In this document: piece after piece, positions 1 through 11,986 of the stretch | Position numbering within the stretch: the first letter of the stretch is position 1 | How the letters are laid out: each line of letters opens with the position of its first letter | NCBI GenBank assembly: GCA_029706075.1 | Contig: JAINUG010000134.1 | Coordinates: 620,001 to 684,000 of the forward strand | Length of the DNA stretch: 64,000 nt | Origin: Aldrovandia affinis | Lineage: Eukaryota > Chordata > Actinopteri > Notacanthiformes > Halosauridae | Reading direction: 5' to 3' | Translations under genes and position numbers: made by a program | The notes under the pieces: model-generated | Seen by the model: the letters and a program-made list of their open reading frames with translations, nothing else | Told to the model about the DNA's origin: nothing | Database searches by the model: none

Positions 1-700
1 AGTGTGGTGCATCTTACAATTGTTAGATTAGGAGTTGTTAGTAGAGTCGCCATACAGCTCAGCTGTCTTGCTGGTGACAGGAATGTATGTTTTGTTTGCA
101 GTAGTAATACAGAAACTACATGTGGTACCATCAGTGTCAATGGTTGGTATAACACTATGGTTTGTGAGGCTTTTACTGCTAATGCTGCTGCTTCTACAGC
201 TTGTAGACAGCATGGCAGTCCTCGTGCTACAGGATCCAGTTTTGTGGAGTAATAAGCAATTGGTCTTTGCTTACCTCCAAATGTTTGCATTAGGACTGAC
301 GACATGAATCCCCCACGGCTGTCTACCATCTGTATGAAGGGTTTAGCTGGGTCAGGATGTGCCAACACCTGAGAGCTCACCATGACCTGTTTTACCTGTT
401 CAAAGGCTTCGTTGGCTTCAGGAGTCCATTTGATTGGATCTCAAGCCTCCATTGTTTCGCTGTAAATACAATCTAACAGTGGCTGTGTCAATTGTGCAGA
501 AAATTGATCGGCAGAAATGTATCATTCCTAGGAAAGACATCATCTGTTTTTTTGTTTTAGGCTTTGGGGCCTGCAGTATCGCTGTTTTCCTATCCGGTAA
601 CAAGGCTCGGCCTTGAGCTGAGATAGCGTGTCCCAGATATTTTACTTCTGGTACACACCACTGCAGCTTCCCCTTGCTTCCCCTTGAATTTGGAGGTCAG
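1..700 (-). mobile_element. Retrovirus-like pol fragment (end of RT into RNase H region)
   Basis: Translating the minus strand in pieces gives a reverse-transcriptase C-terminal stretch with a YLGH-type motif and a KTKKQMMSFLGM block (within 418-603), followed by connection/RNase H-like sequence toward position 1. These are typical of retroviral and ERV-like pol. The frame changes and stops several times, so this is a decayed fragment. No LTR, gag or env is visible, and the element may continue left of the window. An LTR retrotransposon of another family is the alternative. Confidence 0.6.
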
Positions 701-1029
701 TCATAAGACAGTTATTTTACTCTGCCCTTGAGACTGTGGCGGTTAGCTAGCTCACTGCAAAACAGCTCTGTAAAACAGACAGCTTGCCGCCTATACCCTT
801 TGGGACAGTTCCATGTGCAAGCATGTGAAGTTATTCAGAAACAATTTTCAAACACAGAATTTCTCTATCACTAGTCACTAATGCCACCTGCGGGCACCCG
901 TCAGAGCTTCACTGCTACACAGTCCCATGAACACACGCTGCACAAGTCAAACATAAATATCCGTGTAGAAAAGAAATAACGTTAACCGTCGTGTCTATCT
1001 TTGGGCTACATACAACATAGTGATTGCAT

Positions 1030-1258
1030 TTTCAAAGATGTGGAGATTTATTGAGGGTGCAAGTCCACCCCCCACTAAAAAGGCTAAAACCATATAAGAT
1101 CAGCTAAAAACTCGATGAAAATATGATTCAGAGAGCAGAGATCACACTTTCCAGGAAAATTGGAAGGTGAATAGGCCAAGGATAAGGAACTTTTAGGAAG
1201 GACAAGTATGTTTTCTAAGATACTTGCCCTTTGACTTTTACCCTAATCTGGGCCCCTG
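1030..1258. repeat. hAT-like DNA transposon end (TIR CAGGGGCCCAGATTAG)
   Basis: The right edge (1243-1258) reads CTAATCTGGGCCCCTG, the inverted form of the terminal repeat of the 694-bp element at 42,860-43,553. About 200 bp of subterminal sequence also matches that element in inverse orientation. No second terminus is seen to the left, so this copy is truncated or its other end has diverged. Confidence 0.55.
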
Positions 1259-2730
1259 TCATTATAATGTAGCTGTAAACTATACAGTCTAGACCCATCT
1301 GCTTTATGGAATGGATAAGATTAGTTTGGATACTTTTTATTTAGTTAATTAATGTTGTTGCTTTAGTCCCTTCTTGTTTCTTCTTGTGACTTGCAATCTT
1401 AATTCACTATCCTATAATAAACTGCGGTTTTGTTCTAGCTAAAATTAGCTACTTGTTAACGTTATCTAGCAAATAATGTGTCTCATCTGGCATGTTTTAA
1501 CTGAACAGGGCTAATGTTAGCTAGCTAGGTAACTGCTTGACATTGAGGATTGTGAAGTCAGAGAAAAACCCTTGTCGTGTGAGATTGATACTGTAGGGCA
1601 CTTTATTAGGAAATAAAGGAGATTAGAATTTGAAGGGGACAGCCCACAATATTTATTTTGATATGTTGCCAAATTCATGTATTAACTTTACCTTAATTAG
1701 GGAAATTATTTAGCTACCATACCCTGTATTGTTTTTCCACAAGAGTCGATATTAAAGGTAAACAATTTATTTGTGAGGTTAGTATTACCAAAATGTATTT
1801 ACTGTTATGTTGAATAACAATTGCTCCATGTTCCAAGTCTTTAATAAACTGCCAATTTGTCTCTTTATTTGTTTCTAATGTTTCATCAAAGTACTAATTT
1901 GATGAAAAAAAATTGCTAATTTGTTATTGAATGAAGATGGTAGTATTGTCTTAAATGATATGATGTCAGGCATTTAATATGAGGGTAATCTCTATTTTGC
2001 AGTAGTGAGGCAGGCAGGCAGGCAGCATCAGGGGCAGTGAGCATATCATCATCATAACATCATCAGAGCAGCAGGGGCAGTCAGCATTATCACCGGAGCA
2101 TCAGAGAAGGTCAAGGTCAGATCAGTACCTCCCCAAGCCTCACCTGTTAGTGAACCCCACCAGTCGCCACTGCAGTCTTGAGATTAGTTTCTTGGAGGAA
2201 GACAATATGTGGTTTGTATTTATTTCGATGATTCAAACTTTTCCCACGCTTGACTTGATTATTTATTCCTTTAACATTCCAAGACATCAGTTTCCTATGG
2301 GTCATTATATCCATATGCAGTTAAGGTTGTATACAGGTTTATGTTTTGCATAGTAAGGTCAACTACCCCTCTCCCCCCACATACATTTGGTTACTACCCT
2401 TTATATCTTTGTCTATTACTATATAATTTCCCAGTGTCCCGGTGACAGAAAGCGAGGCCTCATGGATAACTAGAACAAACAAATACACATGCACACACAC
2501 AGCAAGCAGACAGAAAGGCACTAAAAAGAACAGTAAGAAACTCTACAGCCTATGTCCCATTCCTGCCATTGAACGTATGTGCTTAATGTATAAAGGGAAG
2601 ATGTATAGAGAAGAAAAAAGGAAACTTGTCCTGCCATATCTGCACGTGTACATACATACATGTGTACACGTAGACACATACATACGTATGATGCACATAC
2701 ATACAGTACATGCACCCACACACATATAGG
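1259..2730. other. Intergenic, AT-rich; simple repeats only
   Basis: No gene or recognisable transposon was found. There is a short (GGCA)n run near 2009-2025, imprecise CAG/CATCAT-rich repeats to about 2110, and CA/CATA-rich sequence at 2480-2720 just before the Tc1 element. Confidence 0.5.
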
Positions 2731-2798
2731 CTCAGTGGCCACTTTATTAGGTACACCTTTCTAGTACTGGGTAGGGGCCCCAGAACAGTCTGAATTCT

Positions 2799-3338
2799 TT
2801 ATGGCATGGATTCAACGAGGTGCTGGAAACATTCCTCAGATATTCTAGTCCATGTTGACATGATAACATCACACAGTTGCTGCAGATTTGTCGGCTGCAC
2901 ATTCATGTTGCGAATCTCGTGTTTCGCCACATCCCAAAGGTGCTCTATTGCACTGAGATCTGGTGACTGTGGAGGCCATTGGAGTACACTGAACTCATTG
3001 TCATGGTTGTGGAACCAGCTTGAGATGACATGGTGACATGGCGCATTATCCTGCTGGAAATAGCCATTAGAAGCTGGGTAAACTGTGGCCATAAAGGGAT
3101 GCACATGGTCAGTAACAAGTCTCAGGGAGGCTGTGGCATTTAAACAATGCTGAATTGGTATTAAGGGGCCTGTGTGCCAAGAAAACATTCCCCACACCAT
3201 TACACCACCACCACTAGCCTGAATTCTGACCATACCATCTGCATGTCGCAGCAGAAATCGAGATTTGGCAGACCAGGCGACGTTTTTCCAATCTTCAACT
3301 GTCCAGTTTTGGTGAGCCTGTGCCCACTGTAACCTCAC
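2799..3338 (-). pseudogene. Tc1-like transposase, C-terminal DDE part
   Basis: A 179-codon open stretch matches the DDE half of Tc1-like transposases: GGGVMVWGMFSW, then QQDNAPCH (second catalytic Asp), then PDLSAIEHLWD (the Glu). The first block reads WSAKSRF where active relatives have an Asp after WS, so the first catalytic acid is lost. The N-terminal helix-turn-helix part lies to the right and is cut by the L2 insertion. It is not a functional gene. Confidence 0.85.
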
Positions 3339-3524
3339 TTTCCTTACCTGACAGGAGTGGAACCCGGTGTGGTCTTCTGCTGCTGTAGCCCATCCACTTC
3401 AAGGTTCGACGTGTTGGGCCTTCAGAGTTGCTCTTCTGCATACCACTGTTGTAACACATGATTATTTTAGTTACTCACCTTCCTCTGAGCTTGAACCAGT
3501 CTGGCCATTCTCCTCTGACCTCAG

Positions 3525-4107
3525 ATTCAAATCATTGGTGTTTGCTTTCCAGGCAGCTAGAGGAACTGCTCCCCCTTACCTCCAGACACTCATCACACCC
3601 TATACCCCAGCCAGACCCCTCCGCTCAGCCTCCTCTGGCAAACTGACTGTCCCATCCATCCGGACGTCCGGCAGCCACTGCTCGCGATTCTCACCTCTTC
3701 TCTGTCCTGACCCCTCGGTGGTGGAATGACCTTCCGCAATCGGTCAGGACTGCAGAATCACTTGCGATCTTCCGCAAGAGACTCAAAACCCACTTTTTCA
3801 GACTCCACTACCACTGAATTATGTACATCTACCCAATTGTCATCACCACTGCCTACTTGCTCAACACTTCTTGTATATGTATCCCTGCCTTCTCATTGAA
3901 TAAAAAAATAACAAATTTTACTAACCTTTTCTTTCCCAGTGTTACAGGTATGGTATGCAGCTGTCTACAACGATGTCTATCGCTGTATTACTGCACTGAT
4001 CTTGTGCACAAACTATGATTGTTCCTACCATGTATTAATGCACATCTTGTAAGTCGCTCTGGATAAGAGCATCTGCTAAATGCTTAAAATACAATGTAAA
4101 AATGTAG
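3525..4107 (+). mobile_element. L2-type LINE, 3' end of ORF2 plus 3' tail
   Basis: Near 3530-3600 the plus strand encodes the typical ORF2 C-terminus (KSLVFAF, ARGTAPPYLQTLITPYTP). After a frameshift it continues WWNDLPQSVR and KTHFFRLHYH followed by a stop near 3818. The 3' UTR ends with GTCGCTCTGGATAAGAGC and CTGCTAAATG at about 4052-4081, the L2 3' stem-loop. Tc1 sequence lies on both sides, so this 5'-truncated LINE inserted into the transposon. Confidence 0.8.
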
Positions 4108-4569
4108 AACTGCCACTCACTGGATGTTTTTTGTTTTTCGCACTATTCTATGTAAACTCAGACTGTTGTGTGTGAAAATCAAATGAGATCAGCAGTTTCT
4201 GAGATACTCACACCACCCCACACGTCACTTAGATCACATTTCTTCCCCATTCAGATTTTTGGTCTGAACAACAACTGAACCTCTTCAACATGTCTGTATG
4301 CTTTTATGTATTGAGTTGCTGCCACATGATTGGCTGATTAGATAATTGCATTAACGAGCAAGTGTACAGGTGTACCTAATAAAGTGGCCACTGAGTTTAT
4401 ACCATATACATATATCATAACAATAATAGAAGTAATAACAACAACAAATACATGAATCTGAATTTGAATTTATATTAAAATCCTGTTCTTCATTCAATTT
4501 CATTATCGGGAAAAGTTTGAGCTCGGCATCCGGCACTCCTTTTAATCCATGTCCACCTTCAGGCTTTAT

Positions 4570-4700
4570 TTAAGCAGTTCAAGTCCAGTGAATAACCTGA
4601 AATGGTACAAAGGTAAGTGGTAAACTGCCAGAGGTATAAAAAAAAAAAGTTTAGGTTAAATTGGAGGAAACTCTGACAGGAAGAGGTCTGGCAGATTTTA
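4570..4700 (+). repeat. Tc1-like MITE/transposon fragment
   Basis: Contains AAGCAGTTCAAGTCCAGTG and, further on, GAAACTCTGACAGGAAGAGG. Both also occur in the MITE at 20,092-20,236 and/or the Tc1 copy at 49,636-50,165. The terminal inverted repeats are missing. Confidence 0.6.
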
Positions 4701-5945
4701 AAGCATTGTTTGGGAAAGGTCTGTCCATGTGCTATCCTCTGTACAGTAGTATAGCTATAGATGTGTTACCAGAGTTGCATCAATCTATTTAAGTTGTCGA
4801 TTAATTAGGCTACGAACCAAAAAGTGCAACAACAACATTGAATAATGTTAAAATATAACATGAATGACAATAACAAAAACGTGGGAACAATTTCTTTATT
4901 TTGAGAGCACGTTTTACTTATTTCGAGAGCATGATTTGATATTTTGAGTGCACGATTTCACAAATTTGAGCACACATTTTATTTCTTGCTCAATTAGTTT
5001 TTTTATTTCTTGCTCAATTTGACCATGTCACGTCACTCACAGTTGATATATCAGGTAGAGAATCTGCAGGAAGTGGAACAGCACTGCCTTCCTCCGGCAT
5101 CCATCTCCCTATCTTCCTTTTCAAACCACCGACGTGTTAATCTTCTCCTAGGACTCCTGCGCCCTTGTCTTTCTCCGCACGTCTTTTTGGTGTTGTGCTC
5201 GGGTCTGGCCAGTGAACCGTCTCAGAATGTTTTGGGTGAGTCATTTCAGGATCCTCACCGCAATCCCCATCCCCCCCAACCCCCCCAGCCACTTGAGACA
5301 CTTCATGAGAAGCTTCACTGTGTGTTGTTCCTTCCTGACTCCCATCACAAGAGGTCTGATACATCAACTTTAGTCACTGCTGCGTACAGCTTATCGATCA
5401 GTCCTTCGATTTCCCCTACAGCAGAGGAAGGACCACACACTTTCTACAGAGCAGGGCCTCTGCAGTATCGCATGGAGTACTCCTTGAATGCTAAGGGACT
5501 GTTGGTTCTATCAACTTCTGAGTGGTCAAGGCATTTCTGACCCATTTGGTTTTCCTCTGTCCCAATTTGGAATTCCAGATTGCATAGACATAGATTTATT
5601 TATTTCGTTTTTGGCCTTGTTTCCTGAAGACATGGACAAATACCTATAGTATTCACTAAATCTTCTTGGTGACCTTGCACCATTCAAAGGCCGGCCCACC
5701 TCAGGACAACACTCACAATGAGGAGGTTTTGTTGAATGGTTAGGAGCACATTCATATCCTGCTCATTCTTACCAAACATCCATTGATCCTTGGCCTTTTA
5801 TTCACCTCTGCACTAAAAAGCAAAGGGCCTGAAAAAACATCTCCTTCATTAGAGGCATACACATCCACACACAGAGTTGTTATGGTAGACAATGTTTTAA
5901 TATTAGTTTTATCCTACAGTGCTAATGTTTCCATCATTTGTATTG
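4701..5945. other. Intergenic; no assignable gene
   Basis: An AT-rich stretch (4878-5020) repeats a degenerate motif of the type TTTTGAGAGCACGATTT about four times. An ORF of 176 codons (5010-5540, +) has no motif I recognise, and its N-terminal part sits in the degenerate repeat. I do not call it a gene. Confidence 0.4.
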
Positions 5946-5950
5946 CATTG

Positions 5951-6884
5951 TGTGAGGGCTTGTAGGGGTGAGGCCCAAGTGCGACCAATTGGGGATCAAT
6001 GAGGATCACTCCTGACGAATCAGGGTGCCCACTAAAATACAATAGGAAGCAAGGGACGGTACCCTGCGAGAAACGTGACAGTAAATTAATGGGAAACGAA
6101 AACCCCCGCATATAGCGTATAACTACCCACAACAGAGGGCGAATAAACGCGGTCCGCGACCGGTAGTAAAACGGAACAAAAACACAGGCGTGTAGCCAAA
6201 CAAACCATGACCCAGAAAATAGGGTGACTATCAGAAATCAGACAGCGTCATAGAATAAATGCAAAGCTGCCGACGAAATAATAAGGACCACTACGGGGAA
6301 CAGAGAACTGGTAATCTACCTCCTAAAAGATGATCTCGGAGTGCTACGTGTTTAGCTCCCGTAACCGATCACATCAAAAGGAGGAGAAACCAGCCAATGA
6401 CCCACGTAGAGGGAAAATAAAGAAAATAAACCTGTGACGCAGCCTAGACCTAAAACAAATCTGGAACGAACCCAGACACCTAAGACGCAGCTTAGGAAAA
6501 CGAACAGCTAGATAACTGCCCTGAGTCTGCCGGTAAGTAGCCCAGAAAACAGACTAAACAAAAACAAAAGTAAACACAGGACTTCCGTAGAAGCGACGAG
6601 AAAGCTAAAATGAATACTTTTCTAGTTTCTAGTTTAGGTTCTAGTTTCTTTGTTCCTTGTTTCAAGTTTCAAATCTCTTTTTTAGGACTGCGAATAACCT
6701 TACCGACTTCACGTCACATGAATTGACACTGAAGCGAGGAGCAGTGAAAACAGCGAACTGAAATAGGCAGCGAACACCTGTGAACAATCAGCTGATCAGG
6801 TCTGGAAGAGGGGCAGGAACGTCCTCACGAGGATTAGAAAGGAGTACGCCCACACAGGGCTAAACAGGCACTCAAACCATGACA
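5951..6884 (-). mobile_element. Solo LTR, 934 bp, TSD CATTG
   Basis: The block begins TGTGAGGGC and ends CCATGACA, so it has TG...CA ends. It is flanked by the same 5-bp sequence CATTG (5946-5950 and 6885-6889). No coding sequence lies inside. A 5-bp duplication with TG/CA ends is the signature of an LTR left after recombination of a Gypsy- or ERV-type element. Minus orientation is favoured because the minus strand starts TGTCATGGTTTG, as many fish Gypsy LTRs do. Confidence 0.7.
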
Positions 6885-7676
6885 CATTGTCAATGTTTCT
6901 CCAGTAAGGCAGGCATCTGTATATTTAATTTTGCTGTAGTACAGTTGTGTTAGTAGCATAGCCGTACACAGAATTGTGGCACAATATTATTTTGCTCTAT
7001 CTTGACTATGTCTCACTTGCCAAAGAGGCTTTAACTCTCGTGACTTCCTAGTAAAATAAAGATCATACTAATAGAACAGTAACAGGTTAGTAAGTGAAAT
7101 TATTGATATATTTTGAAGTGATATGTTAAGGTTGGATTTCAATAAACTTATGGTATGGTATGGCAAGGTAGGTAGTGTAATGGGAGACATGTTGCAAAGT
7201 TGTGCAAATAATATATAACAAGATAACGTATGGATACTATTTCAGTACATTGCTACGTTATACTACATCATACTACTGCAAGGGGTTAGAGGTCTAACAC
7301 GTCTCACACACACGTGATGATGCAACACAGTGGCACTTCCCTTCCACATGGGCATACAGGTGTGGCCTCACCCCGAGCCAGTGTGGAGAGGGAGTCGAAG
7401 AATTGCAACCAGGAGTTCAAGAGAAAGACAAATGACGACCTCGCGGCCTGGTCTTCGTTTTATTTCTCTTTTTGTTTGTGTACTCATCTGAGAGTGGAAC
7501 CCCAATTTAGAAAAAGGCCAACTAATGGTAGTCTGCAATTGACCCTACTTTTCTCACTGTGTAAGCATTTTGAAAATAAAATTTATTTTGCCCACTAAGC
7601 CTGGGATCATTGCATGGTGCGGACAGAATATTTTCTGTTCTAAATGTTGGAATGTGTCTTATGGTATTATTGTATT
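6885..7676. other. Intergenic; nothing recognised
   Basis: AT-rich sequence with a GGTATGGTATGGCAAGG motif near 7151, similar to the subterminal sequence of the hAT MITE at 11,987-12,507. An ORF at 7314-7598 has no recognisable features. Confidence 0.4.
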
Positions 7677-8370
7677 GTCACACGCCACGTGACAATCCCT
7701 GGACGGGAACAGAGCAGTCGGAGACGGAGTGGATTTTGCCGGTCTACGGACCAGGTTTTTATTATTTAAACACGGTTCTCTTTCCCCAGACACGGGGCAG
7801 AGAACGTCACCGGGAGCCTAAAATAAAACAGAAGCTCTTCGTCCGTCGCCCTCACGGGTTCGGGACAAAAACAATAAACTGAAAATAACAAACCAAATTA
7901 AACAATATAGAACCAAAACTTTTCAGTTCCCGTTCGATACTTTCACTTTTACTTTTCTTTCTTTCTTTGTCTTTCTCGCTCTCTTTCACTCCTAACGCCT
8001 TCTCCTTCCTGGTTCCAGACACCTACTGAAGAGAGCAGAGCAGTTACTCTCTCTGCCCAATAGCGCACTTGCCTGGATTAGCAGTGAGCCCCGCCCCCCT
8101 CAGTGTCTGCAGGATGGCCTGCAAATGCTGCATATGCCGCTCCCAATCATTGCTATAGATGACGATGTCATCCAAATATACCGTGGCATATGCAGCGGTC
8201 GAAGTAGCCTATCCATCAGACGCTGAAAGGTGGCCGGAGCCCCATGCAGACCGAAAGGCAAGGTCAGGAATTGGTGTAATTGTCAAACCCTGGACTGGTG
8301 TGTGCACTGGCTGCTCTGCCAGTAGGCGTGGCCGCTAATCGCCCTGATTAGCTGCCGAGACCGACGCCTT
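7677..8370 (-). mobile_element. Decayed Gypsy (Ty3) remnant with RT fragment
   Basis: The minus strand of about 8090-8285 encodes pieces of a Ty3/Gypsy reverse transcriptase: LPFGLHGAPATFQRLMD, then in another frame an active-site region around YLDD equivalents. Flanking sequence (7677-8040 and 8290-8370) looks like LTR or UTR material with short shared ends near CTGATTAG. Gag, integrase and complete LTRs are absent. Confidence 0.6.
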
Positions 8371-9885
8371 CAACATGTATGTATTACTATGTTAATTATG
8401 GCACTGTGTGTGACCTATTATTTTGTGAATAAGTCGGAGAAAGGATTCCCCACATCTGGGAGGACAGTGCATAAGCCACACCCTAACACCCACTCAGCAT
8501 TAAAAGTAGACCTCATGGTCATTGGCTGCAACTATTCTCTTCGTTTGAATTTCCAGTTAATAAGAAACAGTGTGACATTTAATTATCTTTGCTGTTCTAC
8601 GGACTTGGGTGAAATGTGCTAAACGAGGTGTTTTCATTAGACCCCTCAAGCGAAAGCTTAGGACTGTGAACAGGGCTCGACTCCAGCTCTGAAAGGAACG
8701 CTACAGGAAAGCAATAGGAACTCAACAGGATCCCAACAGACACAACAAACAAAATGCACGCAATTTTTTAAAACTAATAACAAAATAAAGAATGAGATGT
8801 GACATGAACTTGTGACATTACAGAGAATGATACGAACTCAATTAATTGAAATATAACTCTGTAACAAGTAAATGTAAGATTGTAAGAATTTATATCTACA
8901 TAATTTACACACATATTTTGTATATAATAACACTAATTTGTTAAAACGTTTAATTGATATGACATGCCATATATCTCCAGAAATTATGTATTATTATAAA
9001 GTATGTACAAATACATATTTTCACATTTTCATAATTTGTATATGATGTTTTTCAATTGCAACTTTTTTGTTATTGGGCAGTCAGTTTATACATCAAAATA
9101 AAGATAATTTCATGCTCTTTCCAATGGTACATAATCTGCCTATTGTTCCTTTTATTTCCAATAAGAGGGAAGTGTTAGACTGAAGGTTGAATGGGTGTGA
9201 ATGGGTGAATGGGTGTGTTATGTGGCTAGGCAGACACTGTGTTTAAACAGAGGCTAAATGGGTTAAATATGAACAGAATATGTGAGGCAGTCACTCCTAA
9301 AATACAGTTGCTCATTCAGCTTACCGGAAGCTTTGTTTTGTTTTAAAAAAGGTTGCTAATATTCTTTTGTGTTCATGAAAATATTATAAAGGAAAGAGAT
9401 GCTTTTACAGAGAAAATTCTATATAATTCTAGTAACAAACCAAATGTGTACTTCCAATATCGCAGAATAAAATGAAGGAGGCGTAATGCATCACATGTCA
9501 AGAAGAAAAATATAATTCAATTTAAAAATTATATGTGGCACATTACCATGAAAATATATACTTTGCCATGGATATACAAATATAAAGAAGGCTCTATGGC
9601 CTTATCCCTTCACAAGTTTGGCGTGTCTATTCTTTATTTTTATTCTAATATTCTTTCCTCGGTTGGACCACCGCCTATGTCGTTTTCCTGCATTATGTTG
9701 TAAGACAGTTTTTCTTTTGGATGCCGCCTAACATCATGCCATATTTTCTTTACATCACGTTTGTTTTCTTTACATCATTTACTGTTAGTTTTTTATGCCT
9801 AATTATTTCTTTTTGTATCTCATTGGCCATAACTTCTATTTCCTGATCTGTAAATCATGTTGTTTCAGACCATTTTTGTTAGTTT
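8371..9885. other. Intergenic AT-rich sequence
   Basis: No supported gene. Long A/T-rich stretches (8760-9150 and 9340-9600) contain only short ORFs and no recognisable repeat family. Confidence 0.4.
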
Positions 9886-10233
9886 TTTTTCTGATTTTTC
9901 TCCCATTTTCTCCCAAGTTGGTATCCAATTACACCCCATGTCAATCCCCCATACTATGAATTCACTGCCGTAGCCCTGTGATCGGCGGTGTCGAAGGCGA
10001 AGCATCGTCTCTTTCGAGACGGCACTCGCCAAGCCGTCGACCATAACTCCGGCACCCCAGAGCCACTCCTGTATGCAGCGAACATCCTGTCGGCTTCCCA
10101 GCTGCCCTCCCTCCCTGGGGTGGACAGCCAATTGTCACCCCCGGTGGCACTCCCAGCCAGAGCCGACTCTGAATCGAACCCCGGTCGCCGTGGCCAGCGT
10201 CGAACGTTGTAACCACTGGACCATGCGGGAGGC
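9886..10233 (-). repeat. tRNA-derived SINE (family A), copy 1
   Basis: Read on the minus strand, the head is CCTCCCGCATGGTCCAGTGG with a B box GGTTCGATTC. It resembles a tRNA-Glu-type gene (A box TGGTCCAGTGGTT). The body carries GGGGTGCCGGAGTTATGG and CGCCGATCACAGGGCTAC, and the tail ends in GGGAGAAAA repeats. Other copies lie at 45,556-45,888 (-), 62,100-62,408 (-, diverged) and 62,820-63,234 (+). Confidence 0.75.
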
Positions 10234-10414
10234 TCTCAGACCATTTTTTATGGGTGCCGCCTACCGCAAAATTGTGCATGTGGGCGTTTCATTTCTTTGA
10301 GTGCATAATTACAACTTGTTTTAGTAAATTAGTCTTTATCGTGCAACTATCTGTGACCACAAAATAGCCACAACATAGCGACTGTAATTTCTTTCATAGA
10401 TCTGGCCCTTAGAG

Positions 10415-10698
10415 GACTGTAGGCAGTTCTGGGTGCCACACTATAAGTTAGATACAGAAGATCTTGAAAAAGCAACTAACTAACTAACTAACCAACTAAA
10501 TTGGTTCCAGGTGTGAAATGTAAAGACTATGGGGAAAGATTTGACACTCACAGTACAGTACAGGAAGTCTATAGAGGTTTTTAAGTAATAAAAGATTTTT
10601 CAAGTTGAGTTCTGTCAGAAGAACAAGGGGGCATGGGTGTAAATTAGTTAAAGGTAAATTCCGCATTGATTTCAGGAGAGGTTATTTTTACACAGAGT
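10415..10698 (+). mobile_element. CR1-like LINE ORF2 C-terminal fragment
   Basis: The plus strand, across several frames, encodes FWVPHYK, KDYGERFD and RTRGHGCKLVKGKFRIDFR, matching the CR1 reverse-transcriptase C-terminus seen in the adjacent minus-strand copy but more diverged. A (CTAA)n run at 10,480-10,495 interrupts it. It abuts the 3' end of that copy in opposite orientation. Confidence 0.65.
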
Positions 10699-11278
10699 TA
10701 CATAAGAACATAAGAACATAAGAATACATAATGATGAGAACGGGCCGTTCGGCCCATCTAGGCTCATCATGTCCTAATCTAAAGAGTATCTAGTACTACA
10801 TCTAGCCTGGACTTGAATAGCCCAAGCGTTTCTGCCTCTACTACCCGACCTGGCAAGCTGTTCCAAGCATTGGCAACTCTCTGTGTAAAAAAAACTTCCT
10901 AATATCTGTGCGGAATTTGCCTATAACTAATTTCCACCTGTGGCCTCTTGTTCTGCTGACCCCACTTATCTTAAAAAATCTTTGGTATTTTACTTTGTTA
11001 ATCCCTTTTAAGAATTTAAAAACCTCAATAAAATCCCCCCTAAGTCTCCGTTTGCTAAATTTAAATAGATTGAGTGCCTTAAGTCTATCATCATAACTTT
11101 TACCTTTCATACCAGGTATCAGTTTAGTTGCCCTTCTTTGGACTTTTTCAAGAGCTTCTATATCTTTCTTGTAGTGCGGTGCCCAGAACTGTACACAGTA
11201 TTCTAAGTGGGGTCTGACAAAGGCATTATATAACATTAATATAACCTCCTTTGATTTATACTCAATACTTTTTGCTAT

Positions 11279-11645
11279 ATGGCGGCACGGTGGTGCAGTG
11301 GATAGCGCTGTCGCCTCACAGCAAGAAGGTCTCGGGTTCGAATCCAGGCCGGGGGCCTTTCTGTGCGGAGTTTGCATGTTCTCCCCGTGTCCGCGTGGGT
11401 TTCCTCCGGGTACTCCGGTTTCCTCCCACAGTCCAAAGATATGCACGTTAGGCTAATTGGAGAGTCTAAATTGCCCGTAGGTATGAGTGTGTGAGTGAAT
11501 GGTGTGTGTGCCCTGCGATGGATTGGCGACCTGTCCAGGGTGTATTCCTGCCTCTCGCCCGGAACGCATGCTGGGATAGGCTCCAGCCCCCCCGCGACCC
11601 TGACCAGGAATAAGCGGCTTAGATAATGGATGGATGGATGGATGG
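11279..11645 (+). repeat. tRNA-derived SINE (family B) with (ATGG)n tail, 12-bp TSD
   Basis: A 367-bp unit starting GGCGGCACGGTGGTGCAGTG (A box) with B box GGGTTCGAATCC and ending in (GGAT)n/(ATGG)n. It is flanked by the identical 12-bp sequence ACTTTTTGCTAT (11,267-11,278 and 11,646-11,657), a target-site duplication inside CR1. A second copy lies at 34,823-35,190 on the minus strand. The simple-repeat tail suggests mobilisation by an RTE- or L2-type LINE (inference). Confidence 0.85.
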
Positions 11646-11986
11646 ACTTTTTGCTATGTACCGTATTGACCCGAATATAAGACGGGGTTTTTTCCCTAGG
11701 AAAAAGTCTGAAAAAGTCGCATCGTCTTATATTCGCGCCCCATTTATTTAACGTAAATATTCATTCACAACAACAGAGGGCGCCAAAGGACTGTTCCCCA
11801 AGCCAGCCACTGTGTTTCTCCGTCCACATGTGACCGAAACTCATGCGGCAGCAACCACCGATTGCCATCAGTTGCATTATCCGAGTCACGGCACCAGTTG
11901 TAGCGGGTAGTACTCTGCTCTGCGTTGGGTTTAAGTCAATGATGTCCAGTCGCTGCTGTCTTTGGCTCTTAGCCATTTATTGTCGG

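Larger units (their letters stand above)
2731..4395 (-). mobile_element. Tc1/mariner transposon with perfect 28-bp TIRs, interrupted by L2
   Basis: The termini at 2731-2758 and 4368-4395 are perfect 28-bp inverted repeats containing the sequence ACTTTATTAGGTACACC, the signature of a very common vertebrate Tc1-like family. Flanks are TA-rich (TATA on both sides, 2 bp out), consistent with TA target choice. The transposase reads on the minus strand and is split by an L2 fragment (about 3525-4107). Sequence from 4108 to 4367 resumes the transposon's 5' coding and UTR part. Confidence 0.85.

Noticed and set aside
5010-5540. 176-codon plus-strand ORF
   Set aside because: No recognisable domain, starts in a degenerate AT repeat, and no splice or expression evidence.
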